DNA from: Sipunculus nudus
Taxonomy: Eukaryota; Annelida; Sipuncula; Golfingiida; Sipunculidae
NCBI GenBank assembly: GCA_026874595.1
Contig: CM049312.1
Coordinates: 57,537,429 to 57,601,428, forward strand
Direction of reading: 5' to 3'
DNA: 64,000 bases
This document shows, one piece after another, positions 14,118-27,920 of the stretch; within the stretch, counting starts at the first letter, position 1, and every line of letters starts with the position of its first letter. Position numbers and translations under genes: made by a program. Below the pieces are notes generated by a model, which saw nothing but the letters and a program-made list of their open reading frames with translations, searched no databases and had not been told where the DNA came from.

Positions 14118-14155
14118 TTAAGCTCCGAAGTCCAACGCCTTAACCACTAGGCTAA
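14118..14155 (-). mobile_element. SINE fragment with A box only
   Basis: The minus strand reads TAGCCTAGTGGTTAAGGCGT then TGGACTTCGGAGC, a tRNA-Leu-like 5' half. No B box follows, so it is a truncated copy and not a tRNA gene. Confidence 0.45.
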
Positions 14156-14282
14156 GTGTTACCCCCGGGCTCTAGGGAAGGTTTGTATATACAAAACTTT
14201 TAGGCTTGGAACTCATTTTTAAAGTCATTAGAAAGACACGGTTGAGGTGATCTAGGATCACTGCCCCGGTTGTCTCTTTAGA

Positions 14283-14512
14283 CTATAGATTTTTTGGAGC
14301 CAATAGACGTGATGCCAACCAAGCCAGGCCAGCGAAAGCCGAGAGACCGCCAATCGTTTTAACCGCATCGGTGACCTTAGGAAAGCCACACCACCAACAG
14401 CAACACAGGCTGCGTGCATTCCCTCCACCGATCCCAGCAACGGAGACCCCGCCATGCCAATCGAGAGCCGAACCCGATCAATGAAACGACGAAACTTCGA
14501 GACGAATGCCAT
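14283..14512 (-). pseudogene. Possible frameshifted copy of a small two-helix membrane protein
   Basis: A GC-rich island in AT-rich DNA. From the ATG at 14512 one frame reads MAFVSKFRRFIDRVRL and then MHAACVAVGGVAFL. After that the more protein-like text is in another frame, KVTDAVKTIGGLSAFAGLAW and LASRLLAPKNL, ending at a TAG (14283-14285). The first frame stays open to 14258, so it could instead be an intact 84-aa ORF. No promoter, intron or poly(A) tail seen. Family unknown; a frameshifted retrocopy is inference. Confidence 0.3.
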
Positions 14513-16079
14513 TTTATACTTGCTATTTCTGCCATTTAGACAACGTTAGCAAGTTTTTTCTTCATAAGCAACTAAACTTCACAGTGAGAGAATCGGCATG
14601 CAGAAAATGACCAAATGAATGAATGAAGGAAAAAGGAACGGAACCCTTAGACAGTGTCAGAGCGTCAGGACGTTTGAGTGGCAGAGTGATGGAAGGAAAT
14701 AAGGCAGGGACGAAAGAACAGATGGACAGATGGAGGGAGAGACGAAAAAGTACGAACAACAGACCACGGAAGAAACGAAAGAAAGTGAGGAACGGAGAAT
14801 AAAGAACGATATGGAGAGATATAAAACAATTAGCAAGCGCTGTTTACTTAATACTTTACATTGATTGATACCCTCATAAACTTAGACCATTTTTTATCAA
14901 TACTGATACATACATTTTAGAGTAATAAACACAGGGTATCGTGGGTGTTAGGACCAGGTCACGCTCTTTACACGGCGCTTTACATATAGTCCTACTACCT
15001 ATATCGTAAGCGCTGTTTGTTTTGACGTCGTATCCTGAATCGCTAAATCAGATGATACCCTGTGCTGGAAGACAAAACGGTTTACCAGCCACGCGAGGAA
15101 TACACGGAGCCAATCTTGTTCATTTCCCTTTTAGTGACAGCTCATCGCCCCGGAAACCGTTTGAACAGGCCACAGACTCAAAGAGAATGGCCACGCACGT
15201 GGTTTTCACAGGTCCTTGTGTACATAGGATGCCCGGCCGGTAAGCTATAATTCAAACGAAATGAAACACCATAGGTTCCGTGCACACTTCGCTGGTTGGT
15301 TTCCGTTATGTATGCTGGCAAACGGATATATGGATACGCTAACATAGTCGTTATGTCATAATCGAATGGGTCGTTGATGCGAGAACGTAGAGGGAGTAAT
15401 TAAAATTCGACTATTTTTTTACAACGAGTAACCACTTAAGCGCACTTGAAGTGCAGCTATGGGCGGAGCCATGATGCCTGTAGCGTGTTTTTTAACTGGC
15501 ATTTGGTTGGCTGTCAGACTACGACCCACCACCTAGTGTCTAAATGTATCATAAACGGTCAAAACAGGCAGAGGGAGAATCAGTAGCTTCCTTGGAAGCG
15601 CAAGATTTACGCTGCCTCGGGAGCGTAGGACCAGGTACATACTGCTTAATTGCCAGAAATAAAAGACTTATCACGACTTCGTGAATTAACCAAAAAAAAA
15701 TACGAGTAACTAAAGAGGGCATTCGGTTTGTTAAGCTAGTAAAGGCTTAAGGTAGCCGCCTCCGTGCTAAAAACCGTTAATTGAAGATAAGTAACGAGGT
15801 AGACATGCTAACACTACGGAAGTGATCAAGGAAATGCGCTACTCACTACATATATCAAAACAGGTGCGTACCCCTCCCCCCCCCCCCTTCGACTTTGCAT
15901 GTAATATTGAGGGAAACATTCCAGGCAGTTATATCCACTAAGATAATTAAACGTACATATAAAATATACAAAAAAATCAGTCCTGTTTACTAAATATATA
16001 TGTGTGTGTGTGTTTTCAAATGTACTGTTGTCCAGTTGCGACGAATATGTAATTAGAGATATGAAAAGGAGCAGTGACT

Positions 16080-16230
16080 GTTCTTTAGCGGTCAAAAAAC
16101 AGTATAGACACATCACATCTTATGCATCCGATGTAAGACTTTTGATTCCGGGGCTGAATATACCTGGTTCGAACCCCGAAAGTGGCCCATTGACGTAATA
16201 GTGAAATCTCGCTTGAACCTCGGAGATTTG
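16080..16230 (+). mobile_element. SINE-like fragment with B box
   Basis: CTGGTTCGAACCCCG at about 16164 is a perfect B box. Upstream sequence is too degraded to assign an A box with confidence. Confidence 0.4.
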
Positions 16231-17450
16231 CTTTTATGTCTCAACGACCAGTTCTGAACTTCTGGATTATTCCTAACCCCGTGCACATAAAACCTTAAAT
16301 CTAGACGGCCTATAATGATATCATATCATTCTTATTGTATGGTTACTATCAGCACCACTCAAAAGACAGTACCACCATCAGGCAATGGACCTATCCTTAG
16401 AAAAAAATAGAAACATATCTTATAAATCCAGGGTACATTTCTTTCTAAATTTAGAGATCAACATCAAACCAATTTGTTTTCTGATATCCCAGGGCACACT
16501 TTACCTGAATATTCATTGCATCCTGATTATGTATGACCTATCTTGAATATTGTTTTTTTCCAAAACAGGACTAGATGTTGAATAATCCCTTTTGTGCCTG
16601 CTTCATGTGCAGAGGTAACTGATTGGTTACTGTTTATAGTTATATTGATATAGGAGATAGGTCGACATTAATTGACATCCTTATCAAACAAGGTGAAAGA
16701 GGTTGATTTATTTAATTTATAAGTTTGATAATAACATTAATAAATAAATTGGTAATAATATTGTATGTATAAACATAAATGAACAGATGCATTTATTTGT
16801 CTTGTTATCTCCACTTTAAAGAAGTATATGTTCTATATGTTTGGCACTATACCTGTGTTCCAGTGCAAATCATCCTGTTTTAAAAATGTGATGTGGGCGT
16901 ATATTCAATACACATCCCTAGGAAACTACAAACAGAACAAATGCTGACTTTCAACTGGTTGTGGTTTAAATGCTGTGTGTCGGAGTTATTCTATGTATAG
17001 TTCGTGCCCTACCGGAACTATGGGCAGAGAGCTGGCCCTCAAATGACTATAGACATGACTTGTTTTGATTCAATATCACTTAAGGTAACTGACCATAATC
17101 AATGGGGTTGTGTGGGATATCAACGGTGCCTTTTCCGCTTCCGGTCAAACAAATGTACTGCAGTTTCCGTTATATTATGGTATTACACAGATGGCTACAT
17201 ATCAGTAAATGACAGGTAAACGGAATAAAGGCACATTTAAAACCATAAAACCATTTTCCAGGTAGACATTATTGCATTCATTATACCTAGGCCGGGAATC
17301 GTAAGTACTATGTTATCCCCTTGGTTCGTAGGTTTGTCCGTTAGCAACTTTACACTAGAATTTTGAGCGGATGTTGGCGAAAATTTTTTTTGGTGGGGGA
17401 GGGGGGGGGGGGAAGTGTAATGCAAAAAGCAATCCTTTACAATTCTTAGG

Positions 17451-17657
17451 CAGGGGCGGATCCAGGATTTAGGAAAGGAGGGTCCGTCCCAGGAGGACTA
17501 ATGAAAATCCTTCAAAAAAGGCTTCAAGGTCCGGAAAAGGGAGGGGGAGTCCAGGCCGCATAAATTGGTCTGAAACCCTTAAAAAAAGTTGCTTCGGATG
17601 AAAAACACGGGGTCCTGAACACCCCCACCCCCACCCCCTCCCCTTGATCCGCTTCTG
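17451..17657. mobile_element. Short MITE with CAGGGGCGGATCCAGG ends
   Basis: Left CAGGGGCGGATCCAGG; right end inward CAGAAGCGGATCAAGG (13 of 16). Interior G-rich then C-rich, giving a fold-back. No target duplication visible. Colinear with 23114-23309. Confidence 0.65.
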
Positions 17658-20600
17658 TTTGGTAATCTGGATCACATATTATATTTTTAAATCTAAGAAT
17701 CATAACCCATTGTGATACAGGACAATTCTTTTGTACAGGGTAGCAGACGTATTCATAAGTTAATGAGGCAATATGTTTTTCTGCCAGTTGATCTAGGTGA
17801 AGCAGTTCTACCGAAGCGTGAACCGTATAAATAGAAGATTAGTTGGCTCCGATTATTTAATTTAGGTTATTCATTACATATACGAAGTTCAACCCGGCCT
17901 GAGAAGAATGTCTAAATGTGATGATATATCTAGACTGGTCTCTAATCAGTAAATTTCAGAACAGATTAACAGGAGCATCTACAAGATCTTGTTACTTTTT
18001 TATCGCACTGAATAATGTGACGCTTACAGCAGAAAGTCGCATTATTGAGAAGTCGTCTGATTGAGCTCAATCTTATAAACATAAGCAAAAACACTTGATT
18101 CCATATAACATTATTTTGTGTGGTCTCAGTACCGAATGATTATAATTTAAACGGACTTTTTTGTTGTTGTAATGATGTACTGAAAGTCCAAATGATTACA
18201 TGTGTTTTCATGAAATCACTTGGAAACGCAAATGCAACAATTGATTAACTGGATATATTTAATTTATTTATGCCTATGTTTTTTTCTTAACTGTGGTCTG
18301 ATATATTTACAATTTTATCATCGTTCTCATCATTCAATGTAAAAATGTATCAAGAAAATCTAGTAGATTGCATTTGCACGTAGATTTCTTCATGAGACCA
18401 TTGTTTTTAATTAGGACAACAGTAATGACTTGTAGATCTCATTCGAAAAATTCAATAAATCATTATGGATGTATATTTGGTCAATCATTATAAACAATGT
18501 GTTAAGATGGATATTATATAAGTTTCAGAGACGCACAGAATTGTAAAGTTTATTTAGGTAAAGGGACCTGTCTTGATCCATATATTAGTCACCACATTAC
18601 TTAGCAACATAAAAAGCATTGTTGATTCTCTTTTAATCAACTAGTTTCCTCCAAACCGGAAAGCCAATGATCCACTACATAATTTAACAAGGCATAAAAC
18701 AAAGCAGCTACGCCTACACAGGTAGTGTAATATTCACATAAATCACTGCTTGCTCTGTTCACCCCTGAGATTAGTTTATTGTTTCGTGACGTCATTGATT
18801 TACATTATATTGCCGAGATATTTCATATTAAAAAAATCGAAATAATTGATTGAAATATATAGCAAACATGTTTCAGTAACTGCATTGGCTTTTAGTTAGT
18901 CAATAGTCAAATATATAAGAAATTGGCCAAATGAATCTCATGAGTTGGAACAAATCTGTATTTCCGGGTTGTGTTTGTAGGATGAATAAAATAAAGAATA
19001 TAAGGCAAAAAAAATATAAGGTTTGGTTCTCAAGCACTTTATTCAGAAATCAATGAGGGCGGGCTGTTTTTTATTTATTTGTATATTTCGATAAAAATGT
19101 CAAATGATAAGGAAAAGCATGATAATAACAGAAGATTTATTTTGCTTAACCGGAAAAAGCCCTACAAACAAAAGGAAATTTTATCAAAACTGTATGATTT
19201 TATCTTCTTGAATGAAATGTTTTAGCTGCTGGAGCTAAAAAAATTGGTAAGTTTCTATTAGAAATAAAATTAAAAATGTTTGATGCCGGGATTTGAAAAT
19301 GACGCGGGCGGTGCCGGAGAACCATACTTTTATTTATCTTTTTTAATGCCCAAGGCATATACCAGTATTCCGGTATAATTTGATGGGTAAACCTTAGAAT
19401 AATAGTCTAATTATGTATTTTACATAACAGCCTTGGCTCCTGCGTTTAGCACCTCATCAGACTTGTTAACAGGATATGATACAAAAGATATTAGAAAAAG
19501 ACCGGTCATATTAGTTAAATGAAACAAACCAATGGTGAAAGGTGTTTCAGAAACGCTAAACCAGAGAACTAATTAGTGCTTAGTGAACAATCAATTAAAG
19601 ATTATGATCAATATAAATTGTTTATATTTCCCTCCTTTTTGTCTTCAGTGTGTGCGTTTTGTGAAACATATCGCATTTATAACTGATACTTTCTGTATAA
19701 TGTAAATGACCAGTTATGTTTTTTAATGCTTGTTTCACTGTGATTATTATTGTTTTGATTATTTGGTATTGTATATGTTTTGTATTTATTATAATTTATG
19801 TATTTAAATGCATTATTTTTGCAGACAGGAGAACATGTTTCATTAGCCATAATGGCTACTATGTAATCCTGTTAAAATAAATATGTTTAAATTAACTTAT
19901 TCTCCATCTCAAATAATAAATTGCCAATTCTCGTACAAAGTTAACATTTACTATTTTCGTCTCCAGAGTTTCATATATTTTTTAACCTTGTCGTATATGC
20001 TTTTACATCTGGTTTTTATTCATTTACTCACTGGGAAATGACTGGTTTGATTTATCAATTAGATATATAGTTTGGGTATTATATTCAATATGTATATTAT
20101 AAAGCGCTTTAAAACACTCTGAAGAATAAAAACAGTGCTGTAATGTTCTGGTAAAATAATTATATGAATAATTTACAAATGCATTGACCCTAAATTTGAC
20201 CCTAAATATTAATGATAACTCTTCTTCCCAAGAATAGGCATACGTATAATTATATAGATTGCCCTTAAAACAAGCTTGACATGGTGTTTCACACTACAGA
20301 TTAAGATCACTAATTAGAATTATTCTAAGCAGATAGTAAAATGGTGTTTTAGCCATGCCTGCCTTGAGTTAATTACATATCAATTCAAGCTTTTAAATTT
20401 TATTGTTAAAACCCGTATTACAACGAGATTGCTTTAAACTAAATGCACCGGAATCGGCAATGCATCGGAAGTGTTCAAATTCGAAAACTATGATATGTAG
20501 GTTGCAAGTTAGACCCCCGCATTCTCAGAACCTACGTCAGTCAAATAGCCGCGGCCAGAGAGTGTCCCTGTCACCTTAACATCCCTGCCCACGCCCGTGT

Positions 20601-20704
20601 CCATGCCCAGGTGGCGCGCGGAATCTTAACCAATATACACTAGGAGGCCTAGGAGCTTTGTGGAAATAGATTTTAACAGCTCCCCCACTGCGTGAAGCTG
20701 TCAG

Positions 20705-20767
20705 TATAAAGCCTGACTGGCAGAGTGATAGACAGGCACTGAGACTGTTCACCCCAGCTCGATATGG
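20705..20767 (+). promoter_or_regulatory. TATA-box promoter and short first exon (ATG G|GTAAGC)
   Basis: TATAAAG at 20705-20711 follows an unusually GC-rich stretch (about 20515-20625) that includes a CRE-like ACGTCA. About 55 bp later comes ATGG followed by a good donor, GTAAGC, at 20768. The ATG plus one base joins in phase to the exon at 40900 (G + GA = Gly), giving an N-terminus M-G-M-K-C-L. The link needs a 20.1-kb intron and is inferred. The promoter-like architecture itself is seen directly. Confidence 0.45.
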
Positions 20768-22091
20768 GTAAGCTAATTTTTTTGTATATACACATAAGTT
20801 TTACTCAGTAGGAAAGAATAATACAGATCCATGAACAGGGTTATTGATTATACATGGGAATATGTGCACCTTCTTCTATAAGTAGATGTAGTCACGCTTT
20901 GGCGAAGTATGATTCGCAGAATCTGCTTTCCAATTATATCGACACAGGAAAAAAATCTTCCGTGTTTCGATATATAAGGAAGCCATATGATACATTAAAA
21001 GCCAGCCCCTTTTTTGTTGTTTTCCATGCTTAATCTTTAAAAAATAGTAATCTTTAAGTAGATTTCTTCTTGTCACACCATTTTATTTTTGCGTTCTGGT
21101 GATGGTATATTCATGTCAAGCTAAGATGTTTTTTTCATCCATTTTATAAAATGTGTACGACAGGTTTTTTTGCTATGGTCTGTCTGTGTGTTTAGACGAC
21201 CACTTTCTATAATACGTTGAAAGTATAAAACAAGTTTAGATATTAATAAAATAAGTTATATAAATTGAAACATTGGCGGTTTTCATAAACAGTTGTGTAT
21301 AATCATGCACCACTGGTTCAGATGTTTTCTTTGATATGTCATCTGTGTATGTGCGTGTGTGCACAATGCTATTAAAGTCATAACTTGATAATCTGACACC
21401 AACTTTAAATCTTTTATTCATTTCGGATTACAGGGCGTTTGTCATGGTCAACTCCATGGACGGGCGGGATGTATTCTCAGATACATATATATGTCACTTG
21501 CACTTTACTTGATGAACTGTTAATGATGTTTTTATGCGTACCAATGAGATCAAACACAATATTTGTAATGGCGTATTCTTCCATTTTACCTCGTCACAAC
21601 ATAATGAATTATACGAAACATGTGTTCTTTGGTTTAACATGAAATACGCCTCAGTATAGCACTAGAGGTACAGATTGTCATGTGTCCAAATAAGAGATGA
21701 AGTTAAACACAGTCTTCACTGTAGGTTGATGGGAGGGTCGGAGGGTAGAAATGTTAATGCTGGTTTAAAATCAACAAAGACACCGATTCCACCATTTTAC
21801 CCTCAAAACTAAATGACCCAGTGTGCATTCATTCCTAAATCCTATAAATTATACCAATATGATATATCTATAAAACAAAAAAATATTATGGATAACTACT
21901 AAAATGTGATCTCAGGTTTTGGTACAGACACATGTATAAATCCCATATATTCTGCTGTTCGCTATCTATAGGTATGTGCATATATAATACAATGTAGGAA
22001 AAATGTGCTTATGCTAGAGCTAAAATATCATTGACGACATCATGATGATGTTTTCCCCCGAAAGACTCCATTTTATAGATAAAACACATAC

Positions 22092-22096
<5 letters not shown>

Positions 22097-22153
<57 letters not shown>
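22097..22153. repeat. (TA)n array
   Basis: Pure TA, about 57 bp. Confidence 0.97.
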
Positions 22154-22156
<3 letters not shown>

Positions 22157-23113
22157 GCACTGGTCAGGTTAATCAATACATGACTGGTGATATTTATTTA
22201 TAAAAAAAACACTTCCTTAAGTATGTATAACACATCGCGATACATGGTAAAAGATCCCTCGTAGAAAAATCATGAAGTGAGAGTTCATCAAGATACAGAC
22301 GACAATAAGACATTGTTATTAATCACAGTGAAATGGGACATCTCTGCCTCTTGGGAATGTAAGGCTTCTTAAAGGAGCAGCCGGCAGAGACTGATCATGT
22401 ATCACTTACTGGACAGATTTCAGACATGAATATCTTTATGTAAGACGTGACAGTTTTTCCCTATATATCTTTACATGGAGGTTTTCCATGGTTTTATCTG
22501 GAAGAACTTTCTAGTTCACTTATAAGATTTTTAAGCGCAGAACATTGTTTGTGAGGTTGTTGACATCCTTTGTATGCAGACTAAATCGGAGATGTATGGA
22601 TGAAATAATAAATTATTTCGACTTTAAAAGAAAATCTCTCTATGCAGGTTGGTTATTTTATTAACATAATTTATGGTTTTGTCCATACCTTTGTACCTAG
22701 GGATTCTCCGTGGGTTTAACTGAAAGTTATTTCTGAATACGGTCGGATAGGATAAGTTTTAAGCGCACAAAATAAAGAGGTATATGAACGAGGAAAATCG
22801 ATTTAAAACACCGTTCTCCATGCACTTTGACGTCTCTTTGAAGCATGTTCTGTATCCGAGAATAAAAATGAGAACTTGTAAAGGAGATAGCCCCGAGTCT
22901 CAAACTGGTTTTCAAAAGCAACAGACACAAGAGAAATCACGCGTAATGTCCAGTTATGCTCGTGGCCTCCAGTCTAAACTTGAACTATGTTCGCTTTTCC
23001 CGGACCTTGAAGTCGATATTCCATGACAGGGACTTGGACTCGATCTGGAGTCAGGTCTAGTCCATCTCAAGCCGAGAACAAAATGAATTTCTTGTAACTC
23101 AATTGTAATATTC

Positions 23114-23309
23114 CAGTGCCCTATCCAGGTTTAAGGAAAAGGAGAAGGCCAATCAAGGACAACTAATGACAAAACCTAAACGAAGGTCCCCAGCTCCCGA
23201 AAGGGAGGGGGTCCGGGCCACAAATAAATGGTCTAAACCTTTAGAAAAAGGTTGCTGCGGCTGAAAAGAGGATCCAGACCTCCTAGACACCGTGCTGGAT
23301 CCGCTTCTG
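23114..23309. mobile_element. Short MITE, same family as 17451
   Basis: Shares GGAGGGGGTCC, AAATGGTCTAAACC(T), AAAAGGTTGCTGCGGCTGAA and GGATCCGCTTCTG with 17451-17657 in order. Left end is degraded (CAGTGCCCTATCCAGG). Confidence 0.65.
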
Positions 23310-23559
23310 GTTGGAACCATATGGACAACCAACAGCTTGCACTGTGAACCAGTGTGTAAGCTTCTATAACGCTAAAAGTTGTAAATCCTGTAACTGTGTT
23401 CATATACGTTTTTTTTTTTTCTAGATGAATTTGTTTGCATCATCTATATGTGATGAATTCTTCAGTTTTCAAGCCTCTTCATCACAGGGTTTCAAGCCAA
23501 ACCTTTTGATAAAGTAATTGCTGGTAATCTTTGCAGGTCAATGCAGGTGTATGGAGTGT

Positions 23560-23830
23560 ACATGCAACAGTCAAGGCATGAAAATCTGCTTTCGTTTCCT
23601 AACAATGTTAGGGTAGGGAAGCAAGCATTGATGCCCTAACAGTTAGGGTAGGAAGGTATGCCTTCGTACCCTAACTTTTAAGGCTTGTTGCACTCCCTAA
23701 ACTCTTTATGTGGAACATAATGGTTTGCTCCATTCATTTATAAATTTTTCTGACGGTATGCATCGATGCCCTAACAGCTAAGGCATGTAGCACTCCGTAT
23801 TTTTTAAATGGTACAACATGGTTAATCCAT
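23560..23830. repeat. Short repeat cluster with CCCTAACAGTTAGGG words
   Basis: GTTAGGGTAG and its complement alternate several times (about 23610-23680), and GATGCCCTAACAG(T/C)TA recurs at 23620 and 23769. Partly palindromic; class unknown. Confidence 0.5.
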
Positions 23831-24531
23831 ACCTTTACAAATGTTTTTGTTTTATTCACATTTTTAATGTGATGACATCTTTAAAGGAACCGAAGCAACA
23901 GTATAAATAACAAAAAGACTGTTTTATCATATAATTGACCTGATTAAAATGGGGTTGGCTTTTGTAGAGGAGAAGTTTTCTGTGTGGCTTATAGATGATA
24001 GTTAAAAAGTGCCTTCAGACTGAGACACATTTTGGCAAATTTCAACGTTTAAATATACTCGAACATTTGAAAAGTAAGCAAGTCATGAAAATCACTTCCA
24101 TGGCATTAACTTATAATAAAGATAAAACTTTTTATGAGAACTTTGAAAGTACTTCGTGAGTTATTGCAGGTTATCTACATTTGTTTCTGTGATTTTTAAA
24201 AAAATTTCTACCTCTCCAGTGCGTCAACATAAAAATCATTAAAGTTATATCCATTAATAAGCTGACCATTTAAACTTTTCCCTGCCCAGTGTCCTTATAA
24301 TAATATAGGGGAAATGATTAAGGGTCTAAATGAGAGCTATATACTGCTTTAACCCTGGATCATCGTGGAGGATGTCGACTTTCATGTATATGATTTCTAA
24401 TGAATTATAACTTTTTATAACATACAACTAGTTGTACTCGTTGACCCCTCTGCACGGTAGTGTTTCGACTGTAACACCAAGCACCAATTAAACCTCTTAG
24501 ATAGTGCCGTAAATTTAAGTAAATGTTGTCA

Positions 24532-25330
24532 AGGAACCTAATAATAACAGATCACGTAATCGTGACGAACATAAATTTTTGTTGAGGAGATAAAAAAAAA
24601 TATCAGATTCCGCAACACAAAGCAGCGTGAAATGTTTAGGGGAATGAATAAAGAAATAAGTGGGTTTTTTAACAGATAATAATAATTTTTTCTAAGAACA
24701 ATCCTAACATTACAATACACTAAATAAATACAATTACACAATATTTAAGAAATAACAACAATAAATATGTACATCACCAGAGTCCGGATCCTAGGCTTTG
24801 ATTTCTGGATCCCACAACTGTCACAATCAAAAAATAATCCACGTGAACAGTTCAAGTAAATCTTCCCGGTGAAAAATCAAATTAAATCTCGGAGACAATC
24901 TGTTGCAATTCAGAAGTGAAGTTCAGGTAAAATCCCAAAGGCAAACTGAAGACAATCTGTATGAAATCTGTATAAAGTCCATACAATATCTGTAACTATG
25001 CCATTATCGGAGTAGGTCCCAAGACAGATGAGGAAGTAGCATCCTTTATTTTTCTTTTCTGCCAGCTCCAAACACATCATTATATATAGCTTTTTCACCC
25101 AAATTCAAGTCAGAGTTCAACAAGTGCGGTTCCTATAGCGACGCACAGGGCTTGCGCCTAACACGAATCAGAATGTCAATCACATGTAAGCTTTGTAAAA
25201 TCCTGCGCATAATAAAACACAATAAGACAGGTACATGTAACACTATAAAACAGATACATGTAACAATGTTATCTTTTAACGATCCTTCCGTCAGAAGCCG
25301 TTAATACTCAAAACATCCTCTTCCTGATAG
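24532..25330 (+). repeat. Dispersed repeat family B, copy 2
   Basis: Begins AAGGAACCTAATAATAACAG and follows copy 1 word by word to about 25110. A further segment at 25275-25330 (CCTTCCGTCAGAAGCCGTTA, CTTCCTGATAGGCA) reappears near 45170-45225, where only that end is present. Confidence 0.7.
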
Positions 25331-25439
25331 GCACTGTGGGACAGCGGGGTCTACTTTTTTAATATGTTTTGGTGGCAGTAACTACCTCCATTTTTTTAAT
25401 GCTTGTTTAACTAAGTATTATGTATATCTGCAGAATTTC

Positions 25440-25640
25440 ATTCCGGTTTCGGAATACGCCACAGGGGCTTACACGCGATAATTCTGGCGCCATCCAGGCT
25501 CGATGTATCATTCCTGCGGGTCCTAGGTGTGTGTCATCCCCATTGCTAGGTCATAACACCAAGGAACACCCGAAAGGCGCACTCGTTTGTGAGTGAAACA
25601 CGACTGTCGGGCATAGTCTCCCCATTAAGCCTGCAATGCG
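25440..25640 (+). repeat. Dispersed segment shared with 46.0-46.2 kb
   Basis: GGCTCGATGTATCATTCCTGCGGGTCCTAGGTGTGT... resembles 46078-46133 (GGCTCGGTATACC, CCTGCGGGTCCTGGGTGTGT, GTCATAACA). Function and family unknown. Confidence 0.45.
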
Positions 25641-27144
25641 CTCCTCTGGGTTGGGGCCGACCGAGAAAAATCTAACTACCTCGGCTAGTACTCTACCTGT
25701 AGCCCTGTTCTCTACCTGTTAAACTTTAAAATTTAAATTTGTTACATTTCAAAGGAACCATTTCTTTTAACATTTAACATGCGTATGCCCACAAAATATT
25801 GCTTATTCTGTGAAGTCCTTACATTCTATTTATAATATTACTGGTTATAAATATATTATCAGTGTTTTGAAACGAAAGCAATTTCATATAATAAATACTT
25901 ATTACCAATTTACTTTTTAAATTCTATTCGGTGCATTTTTATTAGATCTAAGTATACCTATACTCATATTGGCTATTAAATTGGCTATATTAATTGTTTA
26001 TCCATCATCAACTTATACCGGAACGGAAGTTGTAGATCATACACACGCTTATGTTCAATTTAGATAAAATATTCTGTCCTTTTCTACTTTACATCATTAC
26101 GAACAAATAAAACATTCATTTTTTATCAAAAGGACAAGTTTATGTTATTGTTGTTAAATAAATACAGGTTAAATATATCTTTCCTGCAACAACTGCTAAC
26201 GTTCAATTTATACATGAGGTTGTGTCGGTGCATATTCGTCCGCCATTCCATATTTAATATAAGTGGTTATCACTTAAAAGTTGTTTCAATACTAATACTA
26301 ATTTTCAGTTTACATCAATGATAATAATCAGGGCTTTCAGAAGGTAGATAAAGGCCACAATATTGATGCGTCACATAAGAAAATGGCGTGACCTGTGTCA
26401 AATTTCGAAGGACTGTGAAAAATTGTATATTTTTTATTTTACATTATTGTCATTACATGATTAGATCATGCGCCATTATATGATTATTTGAGTAGAGTCA
26501 AATTAATTGTCAACAGAGGTTTTACACAATTGATTGTTTTTGTAGGTATTCGGCAATAGAAAGTTAAAGATCTTCTCGGACCTAAAGCAGAATTTTCGGG
26601 AAATCGTTTTGACGGCTGGTTCCCGAGAACCGAGTCCAAGTGAGATTTCGCGCGTCACGGACCATTAATGCCCTGTATAATGCATGTTATTTTCATCCCA
26701 AATTCATAATATTATTCAATTTGAATTATAGCTTATCATAACAATAAACAAGTTAAAGTGCTTGTTTTTGACGAGTACAAAACCAAAAGCTGTTTCCCAC
26801 GCAGTCGCTGATTTTCAATTTATAAACAAGGTTATAATCGGTGCTTTTTGTACAATGTTATTATAACAATAGTACTGGATATCAAAAGGTGCGGGTTAAA
26901 TTACTGGTTATTGACAAGTACTATAAAAAGCCGTCCCCAAGCTAATTTTAAATTTATATTCAATATTTAAATCGGTGCTTTTTCATCTTAACATCACAAC
27001 AATTCTATATATAACATTACCTCTTATCGCCTAGTACCTGTTGAAGTATTTGTTGACATGTAAGTACTGAAACGAAAGTTGATTTCTACAAAATCAAAAA
27101 TTCACTTGCACGATTCTAATCAACCTAACACTATGATTAATTAA

Positions 27145-27447
27145 CAGGAGCGGATAAAGGAATTTAGAATAGGGGGGGGGGCTCATTTTGCGAGGCTAGC
27201 GGGTGTGACGAGGTGCGAACCCGGGGGGAGGGGGGCAGGTAATGGCGAAGTGTAGAATTTTTTTTGAAAATTTAAGTTGTAATAGTGCAATCTGGGGTCG
27301 CTTTAAAGCATTATAAGCAAAAGATATATTGTAACTGTTATATACACTTGGTGTACTATGAGGTTTTCCCCTGATTTCCTTGGTTAGGTCGAAAGGGGGG
27401 GAGGGGGAGGGGCTCGCGCCCCCTGCGCCCCCCTAAATCTGGCTCTG
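27145..27447. mobile_element. MITE with poly-G/poly-C arms
   Basis: CAGGAGCGGATAAAGGAATT followed by a G run, ending C-rich with AAATCTGGCTCTG. Ends are imperfect inverted repeats of the CAG(G)AGC type seen at 17451. No clear target duplication. Confidence 0.5.
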
Positions 27448-27564
27448 ATTATAATTATAATATTACTAGTCATAACTGATAAAAATTACATAATGTTTGT
27501 CCACAGTTTTTGTCATCTTTTGTGAAGGTTAAGGCTATTTCGTGATCATATACTTATATATAAT

Positions 27565-27920
27565 CAAAGGTCTTGTAAAATTACATGATGCCAGATAAAT
27601 TGAAAGGTTTTAATAATGCCATCAAAGGTTTTATGACACTAAATAATGTCAGACAACGTCAAAGGTCTTATGACATTACATATTAATGTCAAAGGTCTTA
27701 TGACATTACATATTAATGTCAAAGGTCTTATGACATTACATAATAACGTCAAAGGTCTTATGGCATTACATAATGCCAGATAACGTCAAATATCTTATGG
27801 CTTTACATAATCCTGGATAACGTTAAAGGTGTTATGACATTACATAATACGTCAAAGGTCTTAAGACATTGCATAATGCCAGATAACTTCGAAGGACTCA
27901 TTGACCTTTCATAATGTAAG
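27565..27920. repeat. 30-bp minisatellite
   Basis: Unit approximately CAAAGGTCTTATGACATTAC plus ATATTAATGT. Two adjacent copies at about 27665-27730 are nearly identical at a 30-bp period; outer copies diverge and carry an ATGCCAGATAACGT spacer. About ten units in all. Confidence 0.85.

Noticed and set aside
14118-14155. tRNA gene
   Set aside because: Only a tRNA 5' half with A box; no B box or T-stem follows.
27565-27920. CRISPR array
   Set aside because: Regular 30-bp period but no unique spacers; it is a minisatellite in a eukaryotic genome.
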